Below, piece after piece: positions 6,669 through 14,393 of a stretch of 14,495 nt of DNA (the stretch's first letter is position 1; each line of letters starts with the position of its first letter). The notes beneath the pieces are model-generated. The model did no database searches. It saw only the letters and a list, made by a program, of their open reading frames with translations, and was not told where the DNA came from. Source of the stretch: Selenomonadaceae bacterium (GTDB lineage Bacteria > Bacillota > Negativicutes > Selenomonadales > Selenomonadaceae); contig JAFPCE010000018.1 of the NCBI GenBank assembly GCA_017390245.1, positions 1 to 14,495 of the forward strand, given 5' to 3'. The translations under genes and the position numbers were made by a program.

Positions 6669-7436
6669 ATGCCAAAGCTGGCGGTACTAATTCTCACGAA
6701 GAACGAGGAAAAGAATATTGAGGAGTGTATCAAAAGCGTCTCCTTTGCAGATGAAGTAGTGGTAATCGATTCTGGCAGTATTGACAAAACCCAGGAAAAA
6801 GCTGAGAGTCTAGGTGCCAGGTTTGTGGTCCATGAGATGGATGAAGCTGGCTTTGCCGGCCAGAGAAATTTTGCTTTGCAGCAGACTGAGGCAGAGTGGA
6901 TAATGTACCTGGATGCTGATGAAAGGGTTATCCTCGGTGCTGTGCCTGTGATACAGCAGGCAGTAGCAAGCAATGAGCAGAAGGGCTACAGGCTGGAGCG
7001 GAAGAATATCGTCTTTGGCAAGAGAATGCATCATGGCGGTAACCGCTCAGATTATTCAGCTAGACTTTACCCAAGGGAAAAAATCAAGTGGCAGGGGGTT
7101 GTCCATGAGTCAGTAGTTACGGATCTGCCTTGGGAAAATATTGATAACGGCCTGGATCACTATACCTATACTACCTGGCAGCAGTACTTTGGCAAGTTTA
7201 ACCACTATACCAGCCTGGCTGCTAGGGAAATGTTTGACAGGGGCGGGAAAGTCTCCTGCGGTGGTGCTGTCAGCCATGCCTTTTTTGCACTTATCAGGGA
7301 TTTTATCCTGCGAAAGGGCTTTTTAGATGGCTTTATGGGGCTGGTGATGGCTATTATGGCGGGAACCTATACCTTAGTAAAGTATTTGAAGGTAATTAAT
7401 TTGTACAGACTGGCTGGAGAAGAGGCAGAGAAATGA
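6669..7436 (+). CDS. Family-2 glycosyltransferase, LPS core type (WaaE/KdtX-like)
   Basis: This 255-residue GT-A enzyme has the GT2 start LAVLILTKNEEKNIEECI, then VVVIDSGSIDKT and the metal-binding DxD within MYLDADERV (D82, D84). KWQGVVHESV (His in the acceptor region) is typical of the WaaE-like branch, known for beta-1,4-glucosyl transfer to inner-core heptose. The C-terminal 50 residues (HAFFALIRDFILRKGFLDGF onward) are hydrophobic or amphipathic and probably hold the protein at the inner face of the membrane. A GGGGGAG SD at 6655-6661 precedes the ATG by seven bases. The gene begins after the gmhB terminator and heads a run of envelope genes. The enzyme class is clear; sugar and linkage are inferred. 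Confidence 0.87.
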   Translation: MPKLAVLILTKNEEKNIEECIKSVSFADEVVVIDSGSIDKTQEKAESLGARFVVHEMDEAGFAGQRNFALQQTEAEWIMYLDADERVILGAVPVIQQAVASNEQKGYRLERKNIVFGKRMHHGGNRSDYSARLYPREKIKWQGVVHESVVTDLPWENIDNGLDHYTYTTWQQYFGKFNHYTSLAAREMFDRGGKVSCGGAVSHAFFALIRDFILRKGFLDGFMGLVMAIMAGTYTLVKYLKVINLYRLAGEEAEK

Positions 7437-7469
7437 GCAAGATGCAGGATGTAGCTGCAGCGGCTATGG

Positions 7470-8411
7470 ATGAAAAGAATTTTTATAAACGTGGTTTTTG
7501 CCAGCGACAGCAATTATGCCCAGCATGCGGCTGTGGCCATGACATCTATTCTGGCAAATACCAAGGCACCGGAAAGGGTGGCTTTTTACCTGCTGGATGA
7601 CAATGTAGCTGATGAGGTAAAACGCAAGATGGTGCAGACTGTAGAGCAGTTTGGCAGTGTGATTCATTTTGTAGCTGTAGATGCTGAGCGTTTCAATGAC
7701 TTTTACGTTAGTGCCCAGCTGAGCCGGGCGGCTTATTTCCGGCTGGAAATGGCCAAGCTTTTGCCAGAGACAGTGCACAAGGCTGTGTATATGGACTGTG
7801 ATTTGCTGGTGCTGGATGATATACAGCAGCTGTGGGATGTGAATCTGGATGGCAAGCCCCTGGCGGCTGTGCCTGATTTCGGCATTATGGCTTCTCACAA
7901 GGACTGGAAGGAAAAGAAGGCTCATCTGGATATGCGGGATGGGGATTTGTACTTTAATTCCGGTATGCTGGTGCTGGATTTAATCCTGTGGCGTGAATAT
8001 GATTATGGCCAGCAGGTGGAGGATGTGGCAGCCAGCCATAATTTCCGCCATCATGACCAGGATGCGCTGAATTTCGTTTTCCACAATAAATGGGTGGATT
8101 TGCCTATCCGCTGGAATGTGATTCCTCCTGTATGGCAGCTGTTTACGAAGATTCTGCGGAACAAAACCATGCGGGAAAGGTCCATTGAGGCCAGGAAAAA
8201 TATGGCTGTGCTGCATTATGCTGGTGGCTATAAGCCATGGGAATACAAGCGGGAAAAGGCCTTTAATGCCAGGTATTACGATTATCTGGAGCAAACTGCC
8301 TTTAAGGATGTGGAAATGCCTCAGATGGATCCACGGAAGAAGCGCCGTTCCCTGAGCCGTCAGCTGCAGCGCATTAAGCTGGCGAATTTCTGGGGAAAAT
8401 GTTTTGGTTAA
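7470..8411 (+). CDS. Family-8 glycosyltransferase (LPS glycosyltransferase, RfaJ/GspA-like)
   Basis: This 313-residue retaining GT-A enzyme probably adds a glucose or galactose to the LPS core from a UDP-sugar. The N-terminus INVVFASDSNYAQHAAVAMT is the GT8 nucleotide-binding start. The DxD motif is in VYMDCDLLVLDD (D109, D111). FNSGMLVLDL, HHDQDALNFVF and LHYAGGYKPW are the later conserved blocks, the last carrying a metal-binding His. The basic C-terminus (PRKKRRSLSRQLQRIKLANF) could contact membrane phospholipid. ATG 7470 has no clear SD. A separate ATG at 7433 overlaps the previous stop (ATGA) but opens a different frame. Hence start choice and translational coupling are uncertain, though the N-terminus from 7470 looks complete. 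Confidence 0.87.
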   Translation: MKRIFINVVFASDSNYAQHAAVAMTSILANTKAPERVAFYLLDDNVADEVKRKMVQTVEQFGSVIHFVAVDAERFNDFYVSAQLSRAAYFRLEMAKLLPETVHKAVYMDCDLLVLDDIQQLWDVNLDGKPLAAVPDFGIMASHKDWKEKKAHLDMRDGDLYFNSGMLVLDLILWREYDYGQQVEDVAASHNFRHHDQDALNFVFHNKWVDLPIRWNVIPPVWQLFTKILRNKTMRERSIEARKNMAVLHYAGGYKPWEYKREKAFNARYYDYLEQTAFKDVEMPQMDPRKKRRSLSRQLQRIKLANFWGKCFG

Positions 8412-8424
8412 GCTGGAGTGAAAA

Positions 8425-9417
8425 ATGTTAGAGTTTATTGATATTGGCAAAAAAATCTATGATGTGAGAAAGTCCCGTGAGGCTCGGCGTTACGTGGTAT
8501 TTTTAGGGCGCTGTGTCTTTAACTGCGGCCGTATGGCAAGGCTTAGGGAATTTTTCCAGCAGACTCCTCTTTTAGCTCAGCTGGCAGAGATTTATCCTTT
8601 TGTGTATGAGCAGCCAGGCAGAGCTTTTTTCTACAATAAATCCAATTTTAAGGAGAGAGCGGAGCTGGTGGAGCAGCATATCAGCTATCTGGCGAAAATC
8701 TTGAAGCCTGAGGTGCTTTTGGATATTTACCGGGAAAAGGATATGGTGCTGTGGCAGCAGAAAGCAGAGGCTGGTACTGCTAAGGCAGATGCTAAAGTAC
8801 AGAATACTGGTGGCGGCAAGACTGGTGATAAGGCTGCTGAAAGTGTCAGGGAAGACCTGAAGCTGGTGCTGGGGTTTTATCCAGGACAGAGAAAGGAAGG
8901 CCTGCTGGCTGTGAGCCTGCTGCTGGATAATGGCGATGGCAAACGCCACGAGCTGTATCAGATTATTTTCTGGATAAGACCGGATGCCAATGGGGAAATG
9001 TCCATGTGGATTGGTGCTATGCAGGGGCCTAATATGGAGGATTCCAAGGATGTGATTAAGCGCATTACCAAGCGGTGTCATGCCTACCGTACCAAGAACC
9101 TGATACTGCATGCTGCCCAGGAGGTGGCCAAGGCACTGGATTTAAAGCATATTTATGCCGTGACTAACTATGGCTATTATGCTAACAATCATGTCAGAGT
9201 GGACAGGAAGCTGAAGACCAGCTTTAGTGATTTCTGGGGGGAGGCTGGAGGCACTCCTTGTGAGGATAAGCGCTTTTTCTCCCTGCCTATGGAGGAATAC
9301 CGCAAGTCCATGGAGGAGGTTCCTACCAGAAAGCGTGCTGTGTACCGCAGGCGCTTTGCTTTAATGGATGAAATAGATGAGGCTGTAGCGGCTTCTGTGC
9401 AGGATTTGCGTCAGTAA
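8425..9417 (+). CDS. DUF535 (VirK/YbjX) family protein
   Basis: This 330-residue protein has the DUF535 hallmarks in its C-terminal two thirds. These are MWIGAMQGPNMEDSKDVIK, ITKRCHAYRTKNLILHAAQ, YAVTNYGYYANNHVRVDRK, FSDFWGEAGG and finally RKRAVYRRRFALMD. The best known relatives, Shigella VirK and Salmonella YbjX, affect the outer membrane and virulence, but the biochemical activity is not established. I see no signal peptide or membrane segment. An Ala/Lys/Gly-rich stretch (about residues 112-141) interrupts the N-terminal region between the helical part and VLGFYPGQRKEGLLAVS, and looks like a disordered insertion. A GGAG SD (8414-8417) lies in the 13-base gap after the family-8 gene. The LPS context fits an outer-membrane glycolipid role, which is inference. 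Confidence 0.85.
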   Translation: MLEFIDIGKKIYDVRKSREARRYVVFLGRCVFNCGRMARLREFFQQTPLLAQLAEIYPFVYEQPGRAFFYNKSNFKERAELVEQHISYLAKILKPEVLLDIYREKDMVLWQQKAEAGTAKADAKVQNTGGGKTGDKAAESVREDLKLVLGFYPGQRKEGLLAVSLLLDNGDGKRHELYQIIFWIRPDANGEMSMWIGAMQGPNMEDSKDVIKRITKRCHAYRTKNLILHAAQEVAKALDLKHIYAVTNYGYYANNHVRVDRKLKTSFSDFWGEAGGTPCEDKRFFSLPMEEYRKSMEEVPTRKRAVYRRRFALMDEIDEAVAASVQDLRQ

Positions 9418-9430
9418 TTAACGGTGATAA

Positions 9431-11476
9431 ATGATGTTTGAAAACTTTTTTCTGGGGTGGCAGCAGGATATTAAATTAGCCATGGTGCCACCTGTTTTAT
9501 GTGCTATTTTCCGTTTGCTGTTTATTTATCTGGATGGTCCCAAGAAGCTGGGCCAGTGGGATAAGGGGCAGCTGCGGGACTGCTTTGCTTATGGCTTCTG
9601 GTGGGGCATGGATATCCATAGCCGTTACTATCTGCTGAGCCTGGTGCTGGCTACATTGCCAGGGGCAGTTTTTCCTGCTTTTTATGTATATGGCAGCACG
9701 GTGCGGCTGGTTCTGTTTACTATTTATGCGGTGGCTATATATGCTGCTTTTATTGGCAGGAGGATTTACTGGTATCATTTCCACGATGTTTATAACCGGA
9801 ATATGTGGCTGGGGAAAAATGCAGATAAGCGCAATCTCCTGGATATATTCTTTAATCAGAACCACGGCGCATTGCTGCTTTTGAGCCTGTTGCCAGTAAC
9901 GGCTCTGGCAGTACTTGCTGGACAGGCTATTATGGATACGTCTCTTGTGCCATGGCTGCAGGCAGATAATGCCATTACCCAGTATGGTGCTAATACCTTG
10001 ATGTTCCTGGCGTCTATAGCTATTTATTACTGGTTTAATTTTGGCGGGACCTTCCGCCACCGTTTAAAGCCAGAGTGGGACGAAGTGCCGCCTAATGTGA
10101 AGAACGATGCTTTTTTAGGCAAGGCTACCATGGATGATTTTGTGAATTTAAAGATTATTTTCAAGCATCCTGTGCCAGAATTTATGGATAAAAGCAATGA
10201 AAAGGCAGCTGAGGGCATTAAGCGGCTGGCACCTGCATTTAAGGGAGAGCCAGAGGAGAATCCTTTAGAGTACTTTAAGCATGAGGCTAAGGGGGCTAAA
10301 ATCACCAAGCCCCGGCATATTTTCTTTGTACTGGAGGAAAGCCACTGCCAGGCTATTTATGATGACATTTACAGCATGCTGCATATCACGAAGTATACCA
10401 AGGCTTTGCGGGCTGAAAAGGATGCTGTTGTTTTTAATAATTTCCAGCCGGCAGGCTTAATATCCCAGACGGCCTTAAGCGGTCTTTTGCTGGGGTTTTA
10501 TGACTGCGATATTGAGTTAAATGAAAATAAGGATATGTGGCAGGCAGATTTAGCTAAGTTGCCCACTGCTTTAGGGGCCCAGCTGCAGCGCCTGGGGTAT
10601 AAAACCCACTTCTGGTATGGCGGCAGCCTGAACTGGGGCAGTTTGATGCACTTTACGCCGGCTATTGGCTTTGACCAGAGCCTGGGAGGGCCGGAGTACT
10701 GTCCAGAGGATGCGCCACAGACCTGGCTGGGAGTTTATGATCATATTTTCCTGGGAGAAACGGCGAAGAAAATCATAGCTGAGGACAAGGGGGAGTATGA
10801 ATTCCATTTTGTTTATACTACATCTAATCACGGTCCATATAATCTGCCTTATGAAGAAATGGGCATCACTGAGCAGGAAGCCGTGCCAGAGCTAGTGGGG
10901 AGTTTGAAGCAGGGGGACGGCGATATGCGCCGCTTTGCCGGCATCCTCTACGCTGATAAGGCTGTGGCAGATTTTGTAAAAACCATGCGGGATAAATATC
11001 CAGACAGCTTGTTTATACTTAGCAGCGACCATGCGTCTGCCCAGATACCGGTGGATAAGGGGATTTTGCCAAGGCGGGATAAAACCCTGCGGGAGCATCT
11101 CTTAACTTCATTTTCCATGCATCATCCAGAGCTGAAGCAGCAGTGGTTTAGCGGGGATGCAGATAAAAGATTAGGTGAGCATTTAAGCATTCTGCCTACC
11201 ATTATGGAGCTCATAGCCCCACAGGGCTTTACCTATTACAGCTTAAAGCCAAGTCTCTTTGAGTCGGCAGACCATGTGGTTACGCCATATAGCTGGATGA
11301 ATCATGAAACATTGGGCTTCTATAAGGATATGACCAGCCAGCAGCTGGCGGCATCAGATAAGGATATACCGATGGCTGCAGAAACAGCTGAGTATCTGGA
11401 GGAGCGTACCAGCCTGCAGGATATCACTGCCTGGATGGTGAAGCATCCAGAGGTGTTTGTGAAAGAAAAGCAGTAA
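9431..11476 (+). CDS. LTA-synthase-like membrane phosphoglycerol/phosphoethanolamine transferase (sulfatase fold)
   Basis: This 681-residue protein has about five N-terminal membrane segments (roughly 20-34, 64-86, 90-108, 146-166, 187-203). A linker follows, then an extracytoplasmic alkaline-phosphatase-superfamily domain from about residue 295. Catalytic features are HIFFVLEESHCQA (metal-binding Glu302), ISQTALSGLLLG (candidate nucleophile Thr347), TTSNHGPYNLP (His467) and LSSDHAS (Asp533-His534). Glu302 and Thr347 are 45 residues apart, as in S. aureus LtaS (E255, T300). LtaS relatives transfer glycerol phosphate; other members transfer phosphoethanolamine to lipid A or core. In an LPS cluster the likely acceptor is LPS or another periplasmic glycan, not lipoteichoic acid. 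The start could be ATG 9431 or the adjacent ATG 9434, with GGTGA just upstream. Substrate and acceptor are not visible from sequence. Confidence 0.86.
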   Translation: MMFENFFLGWQQDIKLAMVPPVLCAIFRLLFIYLDGPKKLGQWDKGQLRDCFAYGFWWGMDIHSRYYLLSLVLATLPGAVFPAFYVYGSTVRLVLFTIYAVAIYAAFIGRRIYWYHFHDVYNRNMWLGKNADKRNLLDIFFNQNHGALLLLSLLPVTALAVLAGQAIMDTSLVPWLQADNAITQYGANTLMFLASIAIYYWFNFGGTFRHRLKPEWDEVPPNVKNDAFLGKATMDDFVNLKIIFKHPVPEFMDKSNEKAAEGIKRLAPAFKGEPEENPLEYFKHEAKGAKITKPRHIFFVLEESHCQAIYDDIYSMLHITKYTKALRAEKDAVVFNNFQPAGLISQTALSGLLLGFYDCDIELNENKDMWQADLAKLPTALGAQLQRLGYKTHFWYGGSLNWGSLMHFTPAIGFDQSLGGPEYCPEDAPQTWLGVYDHIFLGETAKKIIAEDKGEYEFHFVYTTSNHGPYNLPYEEMGITEQEAVPELVGSLKQGDGDMRRFAGILYADKAVADFVKTMRDKYPDSLFILSSDHASAQIPVDKGILPRRDKTLREHLLTSFSMHHPELKQQWFSGDADKRLGEHLSILPTIMELIAPQGFTYYSLKPSLFESADHVVTPYSWMNHETLGFYKDMTSQQLAASDKDIPMAAETAEYLEERTSLQDITAWMVKHPEVFVKEKQ

Positions 11477-11491
11477 AAAGAGGTAATAAAT

Positions 11492-11989
11492 ATGGATCAG
11501 AAATTAGCACAGCTCATGGCAGCTGTTATTAAATACGATCACGGTGATGTGAAAAGAATCCAGCATCTTATTAAGGTACATGATTTGTGCCTGACTATTG
11601 GCCTTATGGAAAATATGCCAGCAGATGAGCTGTGGACACTGGAGGCTGCAGCTATGCTGCACGATATTGGCATCCATGCAGGCGAAGCCAAGCACGGCGG
11701 CAAATGCACTGGCAAGCACCAGGAAGAGGAAGGGCCGGCAGTGGCTCAGGAGATACTGGACAGTGTAGGCGGGTTTTCTGCCCAGCAGGCAGAGCGCATC
11801 AAGTACCTCATAGCTCATCACCATACCTATAATGATATCCAGGGACTGGATTATCAGATACTGGTGGAGGCGGATTTCCTGGTGAATCTCTATGAGGATG
11901 GGGAACCGCTGTCAGCGGTGGAGAAGGTGCAGGAGCGGATTTTTAAGACTGCATCAGGGCTGGCAGTCTTAAAAAGCATGTACTATTAA
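11492..11989 (+). CDS. HD-domain phosphohydrolase family protein
   Basis: This 165-residue cytoplasmic protein has an HD metal-binding domain covering most of its length. His25 or His30 lies in RIQHLIKVHDL, the HD pair His57-Asp58 in AAMLHDIGIHAG, further histidines at HQEEEG and IAHHHTYND, and the distal Asp in LVEADFLVNL. These supply the usual H...HD...D ligand set. HD proteins hydrolyse nucleotides or other phosphoesters; the substrate here is unknown. A HisKA, PAS or GGDEF partner domain is absent. It follows the LTA-synthase-like gene after 15 bases with SD AGAGGT at 11480-11485, so it is the last gene of this operon, ending at a strong terminator. Its link with the envelope genes may be only positional. 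Confidence 0.82.
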   Translation: MDQKLAQLMAAVIKYDHGDVKRIQHLIKVHDLCLTIGLMENMPADELWTLEAAAMLHDIGIHAGEAKHGGKCTGKHQEEEGPAVAQEILDSVGGFSAQQAERIKYLIAHHHTYNDIQGLDYQILVEADFLVNLYEDGEPLSAVEKVQERIFKTASGLAVLKSMYY

Positions 11990-11992
11990 AAT

Positions 11993-12034
11993 AAAAGGCG
12001 TAAGCTGCTCGGTTGAGCGGCTTACGCCTTTTTT
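11993..12034. terminator. Bidirectional intrinsic terminator between convergent genes
   Basis: An 18-base arm (11993-12010) pairs with 12015-12032 around a GGTT loop, with one G-U pair and the rest Watson-Crick. The + strand ends in TTTTTT and the - strand in TTTT, so it can stop both the HD-protein operon and nrdD, whose stop is at 12047. Confidence 0.92.
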
Positions 12035-12046
12035 GTAGTACATGTT

Positions 12047-14305
12047 TTATTTCATGCGCTTTATGGTTCTGTGGCCGGTTACCTGCTCCTTGCGGTGGCA
12101 GTGCGGACATTCATTTTCGATGATGCCAGTGTAGCCGCAGACTGGATCACGGTCTACTGGATGGTTAATGGAGAAGTAGCCCATGTTGGCATCGTGCATA
12201 GCCCGTACCAGTGCTTCAAAGGCCTTCATATTCTTGGATGGGTCGCCATCCATTTCCACATAGGCGATGTGGCCGGCATTTTCCAGCTCGTGGTATGGTG
12301 CTTCAATGCGGATTTTGTCCAGAGCACGGATTGGATAGTATACAGGCACATGGGAGCTGTTGGTCATATAGTCCCTGTCAGTAACGCCAGGAATGACACC
12401 GAATTTCTTGCGGTTAGCACGCTGGAACTGGCCAGCAGTGGACTCAGCAGGTGTGCCGAAGGTACTCCAGTTCATGGATTCAGCCTCAGTGTAGGCATCG
12501 GTCTTGGCACGGAGGTGCTTGACAATTTCCAGACCCAGCTTCTGGGCTTCTTCGCTTTCACCATGGTGCTTGCCAGTTAAGGCTACTAGACACTCAGCCA
12601 GGCCGCAGAAGCCAATGGAGAAGGATGCGTGGCGCATAACCCCTTCGATGGTATCTGTTGGCTTTAGCTTGTCGCTGTCCATCCACACACCCTGTCCCAT
12701 AAGGAATGGGTAGTTGTAAACATGCTTTTCCTTAATGGTCTGGAAGCGGAATAAAAGGTAATCATGACTGATTTTTATATACTTATCAAAGAGGTTCCAG
12801 AAGGTGGTCATATCACCGTGAGCCTCTAAAGCCAGCTTTGGCAGGTTAATGGTAGTAAAGGAGAAATTGCCTCTGCTGCCAGTTTCGCATGGACCGTTCA
12901 CATTGCCGATAACTCTGGTACGGCAGCCCATGGTGGCAATGCAGGAGTTGTAGTTGCCTGGCTTGTAGTACTGCAGGTTATAAGGTGCATCTACGTTCAC
13001 GAAGTTAGGGAACAGCCTCTTGGCGCTGACCTTGCAGGCATACTGGAAAATATCGTAGTTAACATCACCAGGATTGTAGTTGATGCCGCTCTTTAACTGG
13101 AATACGGAAATAGGGAAAATAGCGGTTTCACCATTGCCAAGACCGGCATTAATGGCGTTTAATACCTCCCACATAACCAGACGGCCCTCAGGAGAGGTGT
13201 CCATGCCGTAGTTAATGGAGCTGAATGGTACCTGTGCACCAGCACGGCTGTGGAGGGTGTTAAAGTTGTGAATCAGCGCCTCCATGGCCTGATGGGTTTC
13301 TTCCTGGGTATCAGCGCAGGCTAAAACGTAAATGTTAGCTGCAGTCTTATCCATATCCTCCCAGGCAGCTGCCAGATTGTCTGGCAGTGTATCCTTCAGA
13401 GCACTGGCAATAGCTTCCTTGATAGCAGGAGCTACAGAGGAGGTATCCTCCAGATAGCTGCAGGCATCTAAAGCAGCATGAGCCATGAAGCTCTTGGTAA
13501 AGCCCTTGGCCTCTGGCATTGCCTGAGGGCCAAAGTGGTATACACAGGCCTTATAGGCTTCATCAGCCAGAGCCTTCCGGAAGGTTTTCCGGACGCCTTC
13601 AGCCATGGCATAATCAAAGGCGTTAATGGACTGGCCGCCAAACATGTCATTCTGGTTGGACTGGATGGCAATGCAGGCCAGGGAGGCGTAAGCACGGATG
13701 GAGTTTGGCTCACGCAAAAAGCCGTGGCCAGTGGAAAATCCCCCATGGAACAGCTTTAACAGGTCAATCTGGCAGCAGTTCATGGTAATCAGGGAGAAAT
13801 CCTTATCATGAATATGAATGTAGTTTTCCTTGTCAGCCTCAGCAAATTCGTCGGACAGCATGTAGTTGTCTACGAAGTGCTTGGCACCCTCAGCTCCCAG
13901 CTTCAGCATGATACCCATGGAGGCATCAGTGTTGATGTTGGCATTATCACGCTTCAAATCAGAATCAATGGCATCAGCAAAGAAAATATCACGGTAGCTC
14001 TGCATGAGATGCTTCTGGGCCATGCGGCGGTCAGTGTGGTGCTGGCGGTACATAATGTAGCGCTTTGCTACCTCAAAGAAGCCCTGCTCCATGAGCTTTT
14101 TCTCTACAATATCCTGAATCTGCTCTACGTTGACATTTTCCTGGCTGGCTACAGTTTCTTCAACCAGGCTGGTAATCTTTTCAATATTGGCAGCAGACAG
14201 GGAGTCGTTGACAGCCTTGCTGGCGCCGGCAATGGCATTGTAGATTTTGCTGCGGTCGTAATCCACTAGCTTGCCATTGCGCTTAATAACATGCTTTAAG
14301 GTCAT
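12047..14305 (-). CDS. nrdD: Anaerobic (class III) ribonucleoside-triphosphate reductase, with atypically short C-terminus
   Basis: This 752-residue oxygen-sensitive enzyme reduces NTPs to dNTPs using a glycyl radical installed by NrdG. An N-terminal ATP-cone (about residues 3-92, VIKRNGKLVDYDRSKIYNAI) gives allosteric control. The catalytic barrel contains MNCCQIDL (C177/C178) and MGCRTRV (C461), the candidate thiyl cysteines. HSRAGAQVPFSSINYG, PVYYPIRALDKI and GYFSINHPVDRD are typical of Firmicute NrdD. The C-terminal zinc-site region PVCGYTGIIENECPHCH is present. The protein then ends after QVTGHRTIKRMK, without the usual RRxxGYL glycyl-radical loop and following 20-30 residues. SD AAGGAG (14313-14318) is seven bases before the ATG. 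No nrdG is in the window. The family is certain; whether it is active without a longer tail is open. Confidence 0.93.
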   Translation of the reverse strand: MTLKHVIKRNGKLVDYDRSKIYNAIAGASKAVNDSLSAANIEKITSLVEETVASQENVNVEQIQDIVEKKLMEQGFFEVAKRYIMYRQHHTDRRMAQKHLMQSYRDIFFADAIDSDLKRDNANINTDASMGIMLKLGAEGAKHFVDNYMLSDEFAEADKENYIHIHDKDFSLITMNCCQIDLLKLFHGGFSTGHGFLREPNSIRAYASLACIAIQSNQNDMFGGQSINAFDYAMAEGVRKTFRKALADEAYKACVYHFGPQAMPEAKGFTKSFMAHAALDACSYLEDTSSVAPAIKEAIASALKDTLPDNLAAAWEDMDKTAANIYVLACADTQEETHQAMEALIHNFNTLHSRAGAQVPFSSINYGMDTSPEGRLVMWEVLNAINAGLGNGETAIFPISVFQLKSGINYNPGDVNYDIFQYACKVSAKRLFPNFVNVDAPYNLQYYKPGNYNSCIATMGCRTRVIGNVNGPCETGSRGNFSFTTINLPKLALEAHGDMTTFWNLFDKYIKISHDYLLFRFQTIKEKHVYNYPFLMGQGVWMDSDKLKPTDTIEGVMRHASFSIGFCGLAECLVALTGKHHGESEEAQKLGLEIVKHLRAKTDAYTEAESMNWSTFGTPAESTAGQFQRANRKKFGVIPGVTDRDYMTNSSHVPVYYPIRALDKIRIEAPYHELENAGHIAYVEMDGDPSKNMKAFEALVRAMHDANMGYFSINHPVDRDPVCGYTGIIENECPHCHRKEQVTGHRTIKRMK

Positions 14306-14364
14306 TTTTGTGCTCCTTATATAAATATTCTTAATTAGCTGTTTTTACAAAAGCTCGTTCCTAT

Positions 14365-14393
14365 AGAATACTATTTTTTTCAGTAGATAACAA
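14365..14393 (-). promoter_or_regulatory. Candidate nrdD promoter
   Basis: Read on the - strand, TTGTTA (14388-14393) and TATTCT (14365-14370) are separated by 17 bases, each matching four of six consensus positions. It is about 60 bases upstream of the nrdD ATG in AT-rich DNA. I did not see a convincing NrdR box or FNR-type site in the 190 bases upstream of nrdD. Confidence 0.4.

Noticed and set aside
8572..9111. 179-codon - strand open frame opposite the DUF535 gene, and a 187-codon one at 9497-10060
   Set aside because: They mirror coding sequence on the other strand and show no motif or spacing that fits the operon.
12071..12580. 169-codon open frame on the + strand opposite nrdD (also 13808-14269)
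   Set aside because: Both are antisense to conserved NrdD sequence and have no recognisable domain.
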